Positions 10,646 to 22,136 of a stretch of 64,000 bases of DNA are shown in pieces. Under the pieces are notes generated by a model. It did not search any database, was not told the DNA's origin, and worked only from the letters and a program-made list of their open reading frames with translations. This stretch comes from Macrostomum hystrix (taxonomy: Eukaryota > Platyhelminthes > Macrostomidae), in the NCBI GenBank assembly GCA_950097015.1, contig CATNEN010000003.1, positions 1,426,001 to 1,490,000 on the forward strand, read 5' to 3'. The translations under genes were made by a program, and so were the position numbers. Numbering within the stretch: position 1 is the stretch's first letter; the number at the start of each line of letters is the position of its first letter.

Positions 10646-10897
10646 TTTTTTTTCTCATTTAGAGCGCACAACTCGTGTATAATTATTTCAGTTTTTTTTT
10701 AGACTAATTTTGTCAAATTTGTATTTAATTTTGAATTTGAATCTAATTTGCGTCAATTTTTTACTGACAGCTCAATTGACCAAAAAAACTTTTAGTACAA
10801 CCTGCAACTTGTTATCTAATAAACAAAAATATGCGTGCATTTAACTGCGTGAGGCTCCGTGATTTAATACGCAGATGTACGAGTAATCACTGATTGT
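10646..10897. other. Unique spacer, intact Helitron target site
   Basis: AT-rich sequence between gene F and the 21-bp array. No gene is seen. At 10,721-10,738 it contains GTATTTAATTTTGAATTT, the uninterrupted version of the site that carries the Helitron in block II. Confidence 0.7.
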
Positions 10898-11947
10898 GTG
10901 ACTGAATTATCGATTAGTGTGACTGAATTATCGACTAGTGTGACTGAATTATCGACAAGTGTGACTGAATTATCGATTACTGTGACTGAATTATCGATTA
11001 CTGTAACTGAATTATCGATTAGTGTGACTGAATTATCGATTAGTGTGGGTGAATTATCGATTAGTGTGGCTGAATTATCGATTAGTGTGACTGAATTATC
11101 GACAAGTGTGACTGAATTATCGATTACTGTGACTGAAATATCGACTAGTGTGGCTGAATTATCGATTAGTGTGACTGAATTATCGATTAATGTGGCTGAA
11201 TTATCGATTAGTGTGACTGAAATATCGACTAGTGTGGCTGAATTATCGATTAGTGTGGCTGAATTATCGATTAGTGTGGGTGAATTATCAATTAGTGTGG
11301 GTGAATTATCGATTAGTGTGACTGAATTATCGATTAATGTGGCTGAATTATCGATTAGTGTGACTGAAATATCGACTAGTGTGACTGAATTATCGATTAG
11401 TGTGGCTGAATTATCGATTAGTGTGACTGAATTATCGATTAATGTGGCTGAATTATCGATTAGTGTGACTGAAATATCGACTAGTGTGGCTGAATTATCG
11501 ATTAGTGTGGCTGAATTATCGATTAGTGTGGGTGAATTATCAATTAGTGTGGGTGAATTATCGATTAGTGTGGGTGAATTATCGATTAGTGTGGCTGAAT
11601 TATCGATTAGTGTGGGTGAATTATCGATTAGTGTGGCTGAATTATCGATTAGTGTGGCTGAATTATCGATTAGTGTGACTGAATAATCGATTAGTGTGGG
11701 TGAATTATCGATTAGTGTGACTGAATAATCGATTAGTGTGACTGAATAATCGATTAGTGTGACTGAATTATCGATTAGTGTGACTGAATAATCGATTAGT
11801 GTGACTGAATAATCGATTAGTGTGACTGAATAATCGATTAGTGTGACTGAATTATCGATTAGTGTGACTGAATTATCGATTAGTGTGGGTGCATTTTCGA
11901 TTAGTGTGGGTGCATTTTCGATTAGTGTGGGTGAATTATCGATTAGA
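10898..11947. repeat. 21-bp minisatellite array M4, block I copy
   Basis: About 50 units of GACTGAATTATCGATTAGTG plus T, varying mainly at the first triplet (ACT, GCT, GGT) and at TTATCG/TAATCG/ATATCG. Because 21 bp is seven codons, reading frames stay open on both strands: plus gives TELSISV repeats and minus gives VTLIDNS repeats. The minus frame is uninterrupted from 11,985 to 10,864 (373 codons). Treated as satellite DNA unless expression is shown. Confidence 0.9.
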
Positions 11948-12221
11948 TTGACTAAAACATGCACCATACAGTTTTTTGTCAGCAAAATCCAGCCTCTTTA
12001 AAGTTTTCTAAGAAACGCAGTTTCCCGTCCTTAAACTACTAGAAGCCATTGTGCTGACTTTGCTGCTGCCATTGATACGTCAGTGTGAAGTATTTGTTCT
12101 CCTGCTTTTTGTGACACACTTCTTCTAATGGCAAAGACTTTCTCACTCCAATCATGACCACGATTTACAAAGAAAGGATGCAAAAATTACTGTTTTAATA
12201 GTCGTTTAAATATGTGGAGGT

Positions 12222-12227
12222 TTTATT
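12222..12227 (-). promoter_or_regulatory. Polyadenylation signal AATAAA of peptide gene 1
   Basis: AATAAA on the minus strand, about 147 bp downstream of the stop codon of the peptide gene at 12,374. It is conserved in the second copy at 39,004-39,009. Confidence 0.5.
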
Positions 12228-12373
12228 CTACGCTCGAAAATCCAGGGTCAAATACATGCTAACTGCTGCAATAACTATGATCAGTAATTGTTATTCTGTT
12301 GAGTGCTGTAGGAACAAATCGTGGGCGAGTCCAGGTCAGTTGTCACGTGTGCTCAGACAGTGTTGAGAAGGGC

Positions 12374-12646
12374 CTACTTGCCAGGGATCGGCAGCATGCG
12401 GTAGATCCTGTAGGCGGTCTTGGCGACGCGCCACACGCGCCCCCACCTGATGCGGATGCGGCGCAGACGGATGAACTTCTTCTGCAGCTCGGCGGCCTTC
12501 TCCTCCGACATGTCCGACTCGTCCAGGTCAGCCAGGGCCTCCAGCGCCGCCAGCGACTCGGCTTCCTCCTCCGACAGCTCCTGGCTGGGCCTGGCGACTG
12601 CCAGAGCTGCGCACAGCAGGAGTCCGAGAGCAAACTGCCACTTCAT
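12374..12646 (-). CDS. Cationic antimicrobial-like peptide precursor, 90 aa, copy 1
   Basis: Single coding exon with a classic tripartite precursor. Residues 1-18 (MKWQFALGLLLCAALAVA) are a signal peptide. Residues 19-57 are an acidic pro-region with 13 Asp/Glu that ends in Lys-Lys. Residues 58-90 form a peptide with nine Arg, two Lys and no acidic residue, starting FIRLRRIRIRWGR and ending LPIPGK. The Lys-Lys gives a likely cleavage site, and the terminal Gly-Lys could serve for C-terminal amidation. There is no cysteine, so a linear amphipathic helix is expected. The layout matches linear animal antimicrobial peptide precursors such as Hydra arminins and ascidian clavanins, but I recognise no direct homologue. 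TATA box at 12,744-12,738 and AATAAA downstream support an active gene. GC-rich coding sequence stands out from the AT-rich flanks. Membrane-active antimicrobial function is inference. Confidence 0.85.
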   Translation of the reverse strand: MKWQFALGLLLCAALAVARPSQELSEEEAESLAALEALADLDESDMSEEKAAELQKKFIRLRRIRIRWGRVWRVAKTAYRIYRMLPIPGK

Positions 12647-12737
12647 GTCTGTGCTGCTGCTGTTGCTTGATGAAGCAGGTAGAGAAACTGAGAGTTAGCT
12701 TTGGCTTGGAGCTCTACTCAGCATTTAGAGACCTCTG

Positions 12738-12744
12738 ATTTATA
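12738..12744 (-). promoter_or_regulatory. TATA box of peptide gene 1
   Basis: TATAAAT on the minus strand, 92 bp upstream of the ATG, leaving room for a 5' untranslated region of about 60 nt. It is identical in copy 2 (39,520-39,526). Confidence 0.6.
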
Positions 12745-13376
12745 CACTCGGAATCGGCACGTTTTTCCGGTCAGCGGAATGCAGGCTCCGAAATGCCGTC
12801 TTCCACGCGCCCTTGGCCTTTTTAAGTGCTGACCTCACAGTAATACAGTGGTCTAAACCTAAATTAATTTTCAATTGTTATCATTGAACTTGAGAACTGT
12901 TTAGAATTTGCTTTTCTGCTCACTGCATATTAGATGAGGCTCTTTGGTACTGAGAGTTGGCGAGTTCAAAAGCAGCCAAATTGAATGAGAAATTCTCTTA
13001 TTGTCCTCTAACCCAGAAGAGAGCATTGTATTTTCGGTGGCAGATGAGCTGCGCCTCAAGTTTTAGCTGTCTCTGCCAAGGCTAGCTTATTTGTTTCGTT
13101 AATTATTTGTTGGCTCTGACTGAGAAATAAAGAATGGGCTGGCTGTGCCGCTCACTTTTCAAAGCATCTCAGTAACATTTAGAGATTAGATGGGTGACGT
13201 GCGCCGTAGAATAGTTTTTATGATGGTCAACCAGTGCGACACAAATTCAAGCTTAAGCTGATTGTACAGGGGCTCATGGCTCAAGACTGAATCCAAACCT
13301 GATCACTAGGTCTTTACAATATTACTGCATCGTTGAGTGTGCTTAACAAAAATGATAGGAGTACCATAACCATAAT
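12745..13376. other. Upstream flank of peptide gene 1 and right end of block I
   Basis: Homology with block II is high to about 12,990 and then decays to about 13,090 (39,900 in block II), marking the end of the duplicated cassette. No gene is seen between there and the SINE fragment. Confidence 0.6.
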
Positions 13377-13512
13377 TGGTGGCACCCGATTGGGCCAGAT
13401 GTGCAGCCAACAGCACTGTCGATACTCATCTGAGGGCTGCGTACGGCTGTTCAGTCAATGGACTGGGGGGAATGCCACAACCACCCTCAATTACCCCAGC
13501 TAATGCTGATAA
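13377..13512 (-). repeat. SINE tail fragment
   Basis: A degenerate minus-strand copy of the 3' part of the SINE at 2675. It shares CAGATGTGCAGCCAACAGCA, GCTGTTCAGTCAATGGACTG and CCACCCTCAATTACCC with small differences. It abuts the M5 array. Confidence 0.6.
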
Positions 13513-14085
13513 ATAAGGCAGTTTACGCAGATTGAAATAATTAGGCAGATAGATTCATTAAGCAAATACGGCAGGTTAAAAAATAAAGGAAAAATATAGC
13601 AATTAGATAGATTACGCAGGTAGATAAATAAGGGGTAGATAAATAAGGCAGGTATATAGATAACGCAGGTAGATAAATAAGGCAGGTAGATAGACTACGC
13701 AGGTAGATAAATTAGGTAGGTAGAAAGATTAGGCAGGTAGATAGATAAAACAAGTAGATAAATAACGCAGGTAGATAGATAAGGCAGGTAGATTGATAAG
13801 GCAGGTAGATAGACTACGTAGGTAGATAAATAAGGCAGGTAGATAGATAACGCAGGTAGATAAATAAGGCAGGTAGATAGATAACGCAGGTAGATAAATA
13901 AGGCAGGTAGATAGATAACGCAGGTAGATAAATTAGGTAGGTAGAAAGATTAGGCAGGTAGATAGATAAAACAAGTAGATAAATAACGCAGGTAGATTGA
14001 TAAGGCAGGTAGATAGACTACGCAGGTAGATTAATAAGACAGGTAGATAGATACTGTAGGAAGATAGATAAGGCAATTTAGAAAG
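13513..14085. repeat. 17-bp minisatellite array M5
   Basis: Tandem units of about 17 bp, ATAAGGCAGGTAGATAG, alternating with ATAACGCAGGTAGATAA. A longer repeated block including TTAGGTAGGTAGAAAGATTA recurs near 13,700 and 13,930. A short piece of the same array lies at 15,936-16,021, next to the inverted block. Confidence 0.9.
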
Positions 14086-14770
14086 ATCAAACATGTTAAA
14101 ATACAACCAGGTCATTGCTAAAGAATTCATTTTCATCCTTTACTTTCAGCTAAAATTAACTAATATAATTTTTTATTTTCAATATAAAATCTACACTTTG
14201 AAGCACTTATTCATTTTTTATAGCGAGCAATAACAATAATATCGAAGTTCTAGTTAAAACTAACGCAGCGCTCGATTATTTTATCGCTGAAATAAGAAAC
14301 GACTAAATTTTATAAAAGTTAGTCCTTAAGTTCTTGTTGCTGTCCTAGATTTGATATTTTTGTGCTTTTTTATAACAATACAAAAGTGTCGTTTCTAAGA
14401 AACATTTTTGGTATTCTAGTTAGAATCTTAGTTTTTTTGCTAATCTACTTTTGTTCTTGGGAATTTGAAATATCCACATTTTTCTGTCTCCTAAAATATC
14501 TGTCTCCGAAAACCACAAAAATAGTTTAAAATTTCCTGCTCACAAAATTTTATCACGTAATCCTATCGGCTACTATTTTTTACTATTTTGAATTGAATAT
14601 ACGATCGTATTGTCTATTTATACAACTTTGAACCGATATGGATTCGCCAAATAGGTTTCTACTGAGCAATGTTATTTGCCCTTGGCACCTTAAGGGCGCA
14701 AAATTTAGATTCAGATGGTGGACTTTCACAAAAATCGGTTTACGAGCTATCGTGAAGTAGGCAGTGCAGT
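14086..14770. other. AT-rich spacer
   Basis: Non-repetitive AT-rich sequence between arrays M5 and M6. I see no exon with credible splice sites on either strand. Confidence 0.5.
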
Positions 14771-15430
14771 GACTAATTGAGGTTCGTTCTATAAAGACTA
14801 CTAGAGGTTCGTTTAACAAAGACTACTCGAGGTTCGTTCGTTTAACAAAGACTAATTGAGGTTCGTTCTATAAAGACTACTAGAGGTTCGTTTAACAAAG
14901 ACTAATTGAGGTTCGTTCTATAAAGACTACTAGAGGTTCGTTTTAACAAAGACTACTCGAGGTTCGTTCGTTTAACAAAGACTAATTGAGGTTCGTTCTA
15001 TAAAGACTACTAGAGGTTCGTTTAACAAAGACTACTCGAGGTTCGTTCGTTTAACAAAGACTACTCGAGGTTCGTTCGTTTAACAAAGACTAATTGAGGT
15101 TCGTTCTATAAAGACTACTTGAGGTTCGTTTAACAAAGACTACTCGAGGTTCGTTCGTTTAACAAAGACTAATTGAGGTTCGTTCTATAAAGACTACTTG
15201 AGGTTCGTTTAATAAAGACTAATTGAGGTTCGTTCTATAAAGACTACTAGACGTTCGTTTAACAAAGACTACTCGAGGTTCGTTCGTTTAACAAAGACTA
15301 ATTGAGGTTCGTTCTATAAAGACTACTTGAGGTTCGTTTAATAAAGACTAATTGAGATTCGTTCTATAAAGACTACTTGAGTTTCGCTCAACAAAGACTA
15401 ATTGAGGTTCGTTCTACAAAGTCTAATTGA
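14771..15430. repeat. 25-bp minisatellite array M6, first locus
   Basis: About 26 units alternating between GACTAATTGAGGTTCGTTCT plus ATAAA and GACTACTAGAGGTTCGTTTA plus ACAAA; some units carry an extra CGTT. The same family forms the array in an intron of the Ig-like gene (41,378-42,125). Confidence 0.92.
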
Positions 15431-15935
15431 AGCTTGAAGCTGCACTAATGTATATAAAAGATAATAAAATCCACAAGCTTCAATACCATGTGACGATTCA
15501 ATCTACAATGGTGGATTGAGTGGCATGTCTTAGCCATGAATAATGATCGCCGCCATGGTGGAGCGGCAAGCTATTCATGACTACACACGCGTATTATTCT
15601 ATGGCCTAAACGAGTCCCGGAATTTCATCTCTTTTGGGCTTATATCAAACACTGAAACTTCGTCTATGGCCAATCTTTGTAGATAACTTTGAACGGAACG
15701 CAATAATCGTGACACAGTGATTAGGCCATAGAATAATATACATTGTGTACACTCGTATAGATTCATCGTATACCTCAGAGCTGAGCATTCGTTCTCTTGC
15801 TTCTTGTGACTCACCTATTCGAATAGTAAAGACTGTCCGGTTCAAACCGTGATAACTATTCACGAAAAATATCTCGAGAAGAACTTTATCAGTTTGAATA
15901 ACTGTTTTTATTTGCGTAGGTTTTATTTTACTAGC
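15431..15935. other. Spacer with an 18-bp perfect inverted repeat
   Basis: Arms TATTATTCTATGGCCTAA at 15,592-15,609 and its exact complement at 15,721-15,738 enclose 111 bp. No clear target-site duplication is visible. Overlapping minus-strand frames of about 70 codons have no features of a gene. Confidence 0.4.
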
Positions 15936-16740
15936 TAAATAAGGCAGGTAGATAAATTAGGTAGGTAGAAAGATTAGGCAGGTAGATAGATAAAACAAGT
16001 AGATAAATAACGCAGGTAGATTCATGCTGGTGCAAATTTTCATCTAGATAATTGAAATACAGCACTATTTTAATTCATTATATAATCTTTTTTGTACCTC
16101 AAATAATGCACTCTCTCAACTTATAGCAGTGTAACGTTTTTGTTTGATCTTTAAATCAGTAAAAGTAAAGCTAAAAATGCAAAAACTTCATACTATACTA
16201 GTATATGGATAATATATATTATAATGCTAATATGGCAAAACAGAGTGTTCACTGTTCATTTTGCACTACAAAGTACAGTAGTTGAATGTACGGGCTGAAA
16301 CTGTTTAGCACAACTGCTCCAGTGCTTTTGACTGCAGCTCTATATTTAGCCTTGACTGGAACATGGAACTATACGCAGGCCACCAAGGAATAATCCAGGG
16401 ATAATCCAGGGAAAATCCAGGGAAAAGGCTTGGACAAGCCGTTGGCTGTAAAGTACATCAATTTTGACGAACATACGACCAAGACAGCAAATGTGAGGAA
16501 TCTATGGAATACTCTCGGATATTTTTATGGCATAGGCAACCCTTTTAATTAACCTGCAAAATACTTTTTTGTTCGTCGCTTGTAGACATTGGTTTAAAAA
16601 CATGTTGCATGTACCAGGACTTGAATGCTTCGCATTTTATCTTTGGGTGCCCCCTTACTAGACATTGTTAAGAACTACAGAAGTTTGGTCCAAATTAAAA
16701 GTAGTTTACTAATTTAACCGCTAATACAGGAGTGGTAAAT

Positions 16741-16784
16741 CTGACTGACTGGCTGACTGACTGACTGACTGACTGACTGACTGT
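16741..16784. repeat. (GACT)n microsatellite
   Basis: About ten near-perfect tetranucleotide repeats. It lies in the part of the inverted block that is not shared with the region near 3210. Confidence 0.85.
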
Positions 16785-17039
16785 ACTCGTAGTTATCTTG
16801 AGTATCTATCATAAAATTAGTTTCATGCTTAGCTGGACCAACACAAAATAAGGAGATTTAAACAAAAAAATTCAAATTGGCTGAAAAGTGCCATGCAGTG
16901 CCCGACACGATGCTTTTCGTCTAAATGTACTTTTTGCTGTGCGAAATCTGAACGCGCTTAAAGTGGTTAAAACTGCAGACTATGAGATATTCACTAAATG
17001 ATTCCCAATATAGCAATATTTATAAGAAGGAAGTATTAA

Positions 17040-17312
17040 TTACACCTGCCCCAACAAGGACAGATGTGCAGCCGACAGCACAGCTGCAGCTACTGCGCGG
17101 CGCACTTGAAGTCTGCGTACAGCTGTTCAGTCCATGGACTGGGGGACGCTCCACCCACCCTCAATTACCCATCTGATGCTGGTACCCATTTAGCTGAACT
17201 GAAGCAATGCTGACTCAAGTGTCGTGTTAAAGGACACAAATTGTTCCAGTGGTACCTGGAATCGAACCCTCGACCTTCGAGTCATGCGATCGACGCTCTA
17301 AACAATAGGCTC
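17040..17312 (-). repeat. tRNA-derived SINE, inverted copy
   Basis: Reverse-strand copy of the SINE at 2675-2955, carried along in the inverted duplication. The B box reads as GGAATCGAACCC on the plus strand near 17,259. Confidence 0.6.
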
Positions 17313-18134
17313 TTTTAGAATGCTTACTAACTAAATGTCTGTAGATAGAATGATTTCAACAAAAACAGTAAATTTACAGAATGCAATTGCAGCAATTTGA
17401 ACACGACAGTGTCTTGGTTACACACGTGATTCATAATTGACTGACGCATTCAGATATTTTATTTTCTGTTCTAATTAAGCAACTTATGCTATCTACATTC
17501 ATACGAATTATTCTGTAAATGCGTCAGTTACGCGTGGTATGTGCTTTGACTGTGACATGGATTTGCGGTCCAAGCACGCGAGTATTTGGCTGGTATATAC
17601 CAAATGTACAGTTAGGTCAGGTATATATTTAGACACTGTACAAGCTTTTCTGACGCGACAGTGAACAAGGAACTCGAAAGTAAAGAACAGAAACTAAATT
17701 TATAATTCGCTCACATGCATTAGACCGAAAATAGATGAGTACTCTTTCCTCAGATGAGTAAATATCAACTATTGTATATTTTGTATATATTGTACAGGGA
17801 ATCCGATTTAAATAGAAAATTGTGAAAACTCAAGAAAAAAATCACAAACAAGCCAATTTATCTGTCATGGATATCTGCATGTCAATAGCACCAACGGACT
17901 TAACAGAGTCATGGAAATGCATATTTCATTTGCACCATACGTATACTAACGAGGGTAGTAGGATACGATGATTCGGGGGACTAAGTGCACTAAGTTTTAC
18001 AGGCTAATTTACAGCAGTTGTATTTCTTTCCACAAAAACAGACATAGGCTGCAGCTAAATAATGCGTGATCGCCTGCAGCTAGACAATGTACCACAAAAA
18101 GGCTTCAGAAAATTAAGTCGAAGTAATTACTCAG

Positions 18135-20070
18135 TTATACATAGATCGAATTTCTTTTCGTGTCGAACATAAACTTACCAGCAGGATTATGTTCACTGTC
18201 TTGCTTTCCTACAGCCTGAGAAGTAGCTGCTTGCTCGGCTGTAGACTGATACTGGCCTTTCTCATTAAGCATCAGGACAGACTCACCCTTAGTCTGACCA
18301 ATCTGCTCGCACACGCCGCCGCGGCTCGAACGGACTGCAGAAGCAGCCGTGCCCTCGCAGTCAAATCTTCTTTTCCGTCGCCGTCCGATCAGCACAGCAG
18401 CTACCGCCAATGCCGCGGCGAGTAGGCAAACGACTGTGCCAGCAAGAGCAAAACCGACTGCTGAATGGCTGTCAGACCTAAAACTCACATCTGAGCCCAT
18501 GTGAGTCTCAAAGCTGGAGGACAGCGGACTCGTTGAGGGGCCTTCTGGAATTTCGGGCAGTCGCAGTTGCTCCACCAAACGCGCCAGCTGGTCGCCGTTG
18601 CATTGCGCGGACCTTCGAACAGAGCGAGTTGCCGTCTCCGGGAAGCTCAGCAGCGACAGCATCGGCCTGCTGCAGCCGTCGAACTCGATCACCGCTTCGT
18701 CTCGATCGGTCACTCTGAGTGAGGCGCACTGGCCAGTAAGTGTGGCTTGAGCTCTGCAATTCAGACAGCCGCATCATCATGAGTCATCACTTCGTCACCT
18801 CAGGAGTGAAATGCTCGAGTCACCACTTCAGCATTGCGTAACCTCCTAAGCGAGGCGAAATTCTCACCTGAAATCAGACGCATTTCCAACCGGCACCAGC
18901 TTGCAGCCGCTCTTGTCACTAACAGCCGAAAGCACTGCGGCTGCGCTCAGGAAAATTCCGAGACGGACTGATTGGTTGAGGTGCAGCGGGCGCGTGTACG
19001 GAAAGTCTCTCATTTTGTCAGTGTCTGAAACAGATAAAGATCAGGCTTTAGCAATGGACTTGAAGGCTTGAGTTGTGTCTGACAATGCTCACTCACTAGC
19101 TCTGATGAAGTCTGCGATCTCAACCATGCTGCTGAAACTGGCGAGCTGTGCGCTGCCTCCGACGCTGGACACCACCTGACTGGTCGTCTGGAGAGCGGTG
19201 GTCACGGCGTAGCAGTTGCCGCGGAAGCTGAGCATGTCTCTGCTGCACACTCCCGGGAGAGGTATCACAATCCTCAGGCTCTGAGCAATGGTCTTCTGTG
19301 CTTTCCTGTCCCAGTTCGCTTGCACTGTAAATTGCATTCTGAAATTGCCAAGCCGAATTACGAGTAAAAAACTAATTTTAAGCAAACAAAAACATGAAAA
19401 GAACCAGTTTCAGACACAAAACCTTGTCTCACCGATCTCTCATTGGTTGGACCAGAAACATCCCGTGACGGAGCACAGTATTTGAGTCGAGCATCATGAG
19501 TCCTTCTGACTGTCCGCTGCCCTGCTCTTCTGTTTCTTCGTTTCCATGGTTACGATCACGCATCTCCAGAACCAGCTGCAGGTCAGGTTGGACCGATCTC
19601 AACCTCACATCCCAGTGACAGCTCATGCGCTCCCGATTCTCGCTTGAAGGTTCGTCAACAACGTGAGGAATGATTGTCTCGTCTCTGTGATAGAAGTCAT
19701 CCAGCTCTAAGGTGACCGTGAGCTCGTTAAGACAGTAACGTTTGTCCGACTTAACTCTGTAATATAGATAAGTGTTAAAAAACGTTTTTAGATCATATCC
19801 AAGCCAGCAGAAATATACTAACTACAGTTTGTATCAACGTTGCTAAAATTTTTGAGTCTATATAATTTGGTCCACCTACCCATTCATCAACGTTAGTAGA
19901 ACGACAAGAGAAACCGACTGTGCGACCATCTGAAATTTTCAAGCGACAAGCGACTTGGTAAAAACTAGCGTAAGCTGTATTGCGAACCCAAAGCAAAAAA
20001 TGAACTAAGGAACAGCACAGCACACCAATCCACTCACCTTAGCGCGGTTAAAGTAAATAATATCCAGCAT
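18135..20070 (-). CDS. Type A gene, inverted copy, 463 aa (474 with leader exon)
   Basis: Minus-strand exons 19929-19880, 19756-19433, 19338-19097, 19024-18868 and 18753-18135 total 1,392 nt with no stop. An upstream 33-nt exon, 20070-20038, reads MLDIIYFNRAK and joins in frame through donor GTGAGT to the ATG at 19,929, so translation may start there. Compared with the first copy, the signal peptide lacks two residues, the membrane segment has two more (ALAVAAVLIG), and SCRWD is SCHWD. All eight cysteines and the NSIYV end are kept. A TATA box lies at 20,147-20,138. This is the only A-type copy whose 5' end is inside the window and it looks functional. Confidence 0.78.
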
Positions 20071-20137
20071 GTCGACACAATTTGGATTCTGGCTGCTTTT
20101 AGACAGCTTTCGTTTACGTGTTTGTCATTGTCAGATC

Positions 20138-20147
20138 TAAATATATA
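20138..20147 (-). promoter_or_regulatory. TATA box of inverted type A gene
   Basis: TATATATTTA on the minus strand, about 68 bp upstream of the ATG at 20,070. Position fits a start of transcription near 20,110. Confidence 0.45.
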
Positions 20148-20630
20148 CTCTCGAGTGTCTCGACCACGCACACGTATCGTAATGGACGCATAATCCTATT
20201 CGTTTAACTAGGCCGAGAACAATGCGAGTGTTCACTTACCAGGTAAGAAATTTTTGTTCCACATTAATGTTTCCGTCTTGAATAGTTTGTGTATTCCTAA
20301 CAAACAAGAATGGAAATATAAAGAAACGAATTTTCTGCTCTGACTCGTTTACCTTAATTATAGTCGAAAATGAAATTTCATTATCCCGTTATTTATCCCA
20401 AAATGATCCCATCGCTCTTCCAACGAAAAAGTATGATGTTTTTCTCTCGCTTCTCGCCTGATCCTTTGCTCTAATTCAGGACACCTACGACGTCCTTCTC
20501 CGACCTTGGACTCCTTGTTCCCCTGCGACTCTTCCCGATATAATATCTTCTCCCTTCCCAAAACGAATCTCCGCGTGTCAAGCTCCAATCCCAGCTAACA
20601 TTAACATCACCATCCCCTCGAGTCAAGGGG
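20148..20630. other. Spacer upstream of the inverted type A gene
   Basis: Largely unique sequence. The plus strand has ATGCGAGTGTTCACTTACCAG followed by a consensus donor GTAAGA at 20,243, a possible tiny first exon with no partner identified. A highly charged 76-codon minus frame (20,588-20,358) shows no domain or splice support. Confidence 0.35.
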
Positions 20631-21085
20631 GGTCGGTGGCAGAGCGGTTATCGCGTTTGCCTCTCTCACCACGGTAACTAAGTTCGATTCCACGGCGAGG
20701 CCACATTTATTCGGGGCGCAGCCGCGGAGAGAAGGCTTGGGGGCTTGTCGTGCAATTTACGCCCCTGTGGGTCAACCTCCAAGGCACAGTGAAATGTACA
20801 CTGCCTGACGATGAGAAAGTCAGGTACACACCCGTGTGAGCATATGCCTGCGTACGGTATCTGTATGTGTGTGTGCTCAGGAGTCAGCGAAATGGGCAGA
20901 ATTGCCTCCTCGCTGGCTGCGGTTCTAGTTGCACTAAATTGTGTGCCACTGCCCGCAGCCCTCCTGCAATTATTATTATCAATAGTATTATCCCTTCGAG
21001 TCATCACCGCATGCCTTCGGCTCTTAAGACCGTTGGTCAGCATCGCGCCCAGCCGCCTGACGGGAGCTGACGGAACCGCCTGACT
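20631..21085 (+). repeat. tRNA-derived SINE with 3' hairpin
   Basis: The head GGTCGGTGGCAGAGCGGTTA has an A-box-like sequence, and AGTTCGATTCC at 20,681-20,691 is a B box. The 3' region contains GGCTGCGG...CCCGCAGCC, a short hairpin shared with the fragments at 9048 and 30,916, then (TTA)n-like sequence. It ends at the left boundary of block II (about 21,089), so it may mark the duplication breakpoint. Confidence 0.6.
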
Positions 21086-22136
21086 ACAAGTGCAAGTGAA
21101 ATATGTATTTCCATGACTCTGTTAAGTCCGTTGGTGCTATTGACGAGCATGCAGATATCCATGACAGATAAATTGGCTTGTTTGTGATTTTTTGCTTGAG
21201 TTTTCAGAATTTTCTATTTAAATCGGATTCCCTGTACAAAAGTTACAAAATAAACTATAGTTGATATTTACTCATCTGAGGAAAGAGTACTCATCTATTT
21301 TCGGTCTAATGCATGTGAGCGAATTATAAATTTAGTTTCTGTTCTTTACTTTCGAGTTCCTTGTTCACTGTCGCGTCAAAAAAGCTTGTACAGTGTCTAA
21401 ATATATACCTGACCTAACTGTACATTTGGTATATGCAGCCAAATACTCGCGTGCTTGGACAGCAAATCCATGTCACAGTCAAAGCACATACCACATACCA
21501 AAAATATCCGAGAGTATTCCATAGATTCCTCACATTCGCTGTCTTAGTCGTATGTGCGTCAAAATTGATGTACTTTACAGCCAACGGCTTGTCCAAGCCT
21601 TTCCCTGGATTTTCCCTGGATTATCCCTGGATTATTCCTTGGTGGCCTGCGTATAGTTCCATGTTCCAGTCAAGGCTAAATATAGAGGTGCAGTCAAAAG
21701 CACTGGAGCAGTTGTGCTAAACAGTTTCAGCCCGTACATTCAACTACTGTACTTTGTAGTGCAAAATGAACAGTGAACATGTTTTGCCATATTTGCATTA
21801 TAATATATATTATCCATATACTAGTATAGTATGAAGTTTTTGCATTTTTAGCTTTACTTTTACTGATTTAAAGATCATACAAAAATGTTACACTGCTAAA
21901 GTTGAGAAAGTCCATTATTTGAGGTACAAAAATGACATGAGGATGACATAAAAAAGGTGGAACTTCATAAAAGTAAATATACGCTAGTGAGCGATAAAAA
22001 TAGCAATACGTACGAAAGAGTACAGTCAAACTTGTAATGGCAGCTAGTAACACCAATTTATAAGCTCAGATTTTATCAGAGCTTCAAGGGCCAGCATCAG
22101 AAAGTGTCAGTAATACTAGGGAATACTGCATTCCTG

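Larger units (their letters stand above)
16096..20080 (-). repeat. Block III: inverted duplication of the type A region
   Basis: The reverse complement of 1-3,675 aligns here, from the 5' side of the type A gene through the A-B spacer up to TTATTTGAGGTAC. The copy differs by small indels and by a replaced stretch at about 16,540-16,785, which includes a (GACT)n microsatellite. The two arms lie about 12.4 kb apart in opposite orientation. Confidence 0.85.

Noticed and set aside
12299-12698. Plus-strand and alternate-frame ORFs over the peptide gene (also 39,081-39,480).
   Set aside because: They are GC-rich shadows of the 90-residue precursor and have no signal peptide.
15599-15863. Two overlapping minus-strand frames of about 71 codons.
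   Set aside because: They overlap in different frames, include an inverted repeat and lack any recognisable feature.
20222-20242. Tiny plus-strand exon (MRVFTYQ) before a perfect GTAAGA donor.
   Set aside because: No matching acceptor and exon could be assigned; a single donor match is expected by chance.
20358-20588. Charged 76-codon minus-strand frame.
   Set aside because: No signal, domain, splice site or second copy to support it.
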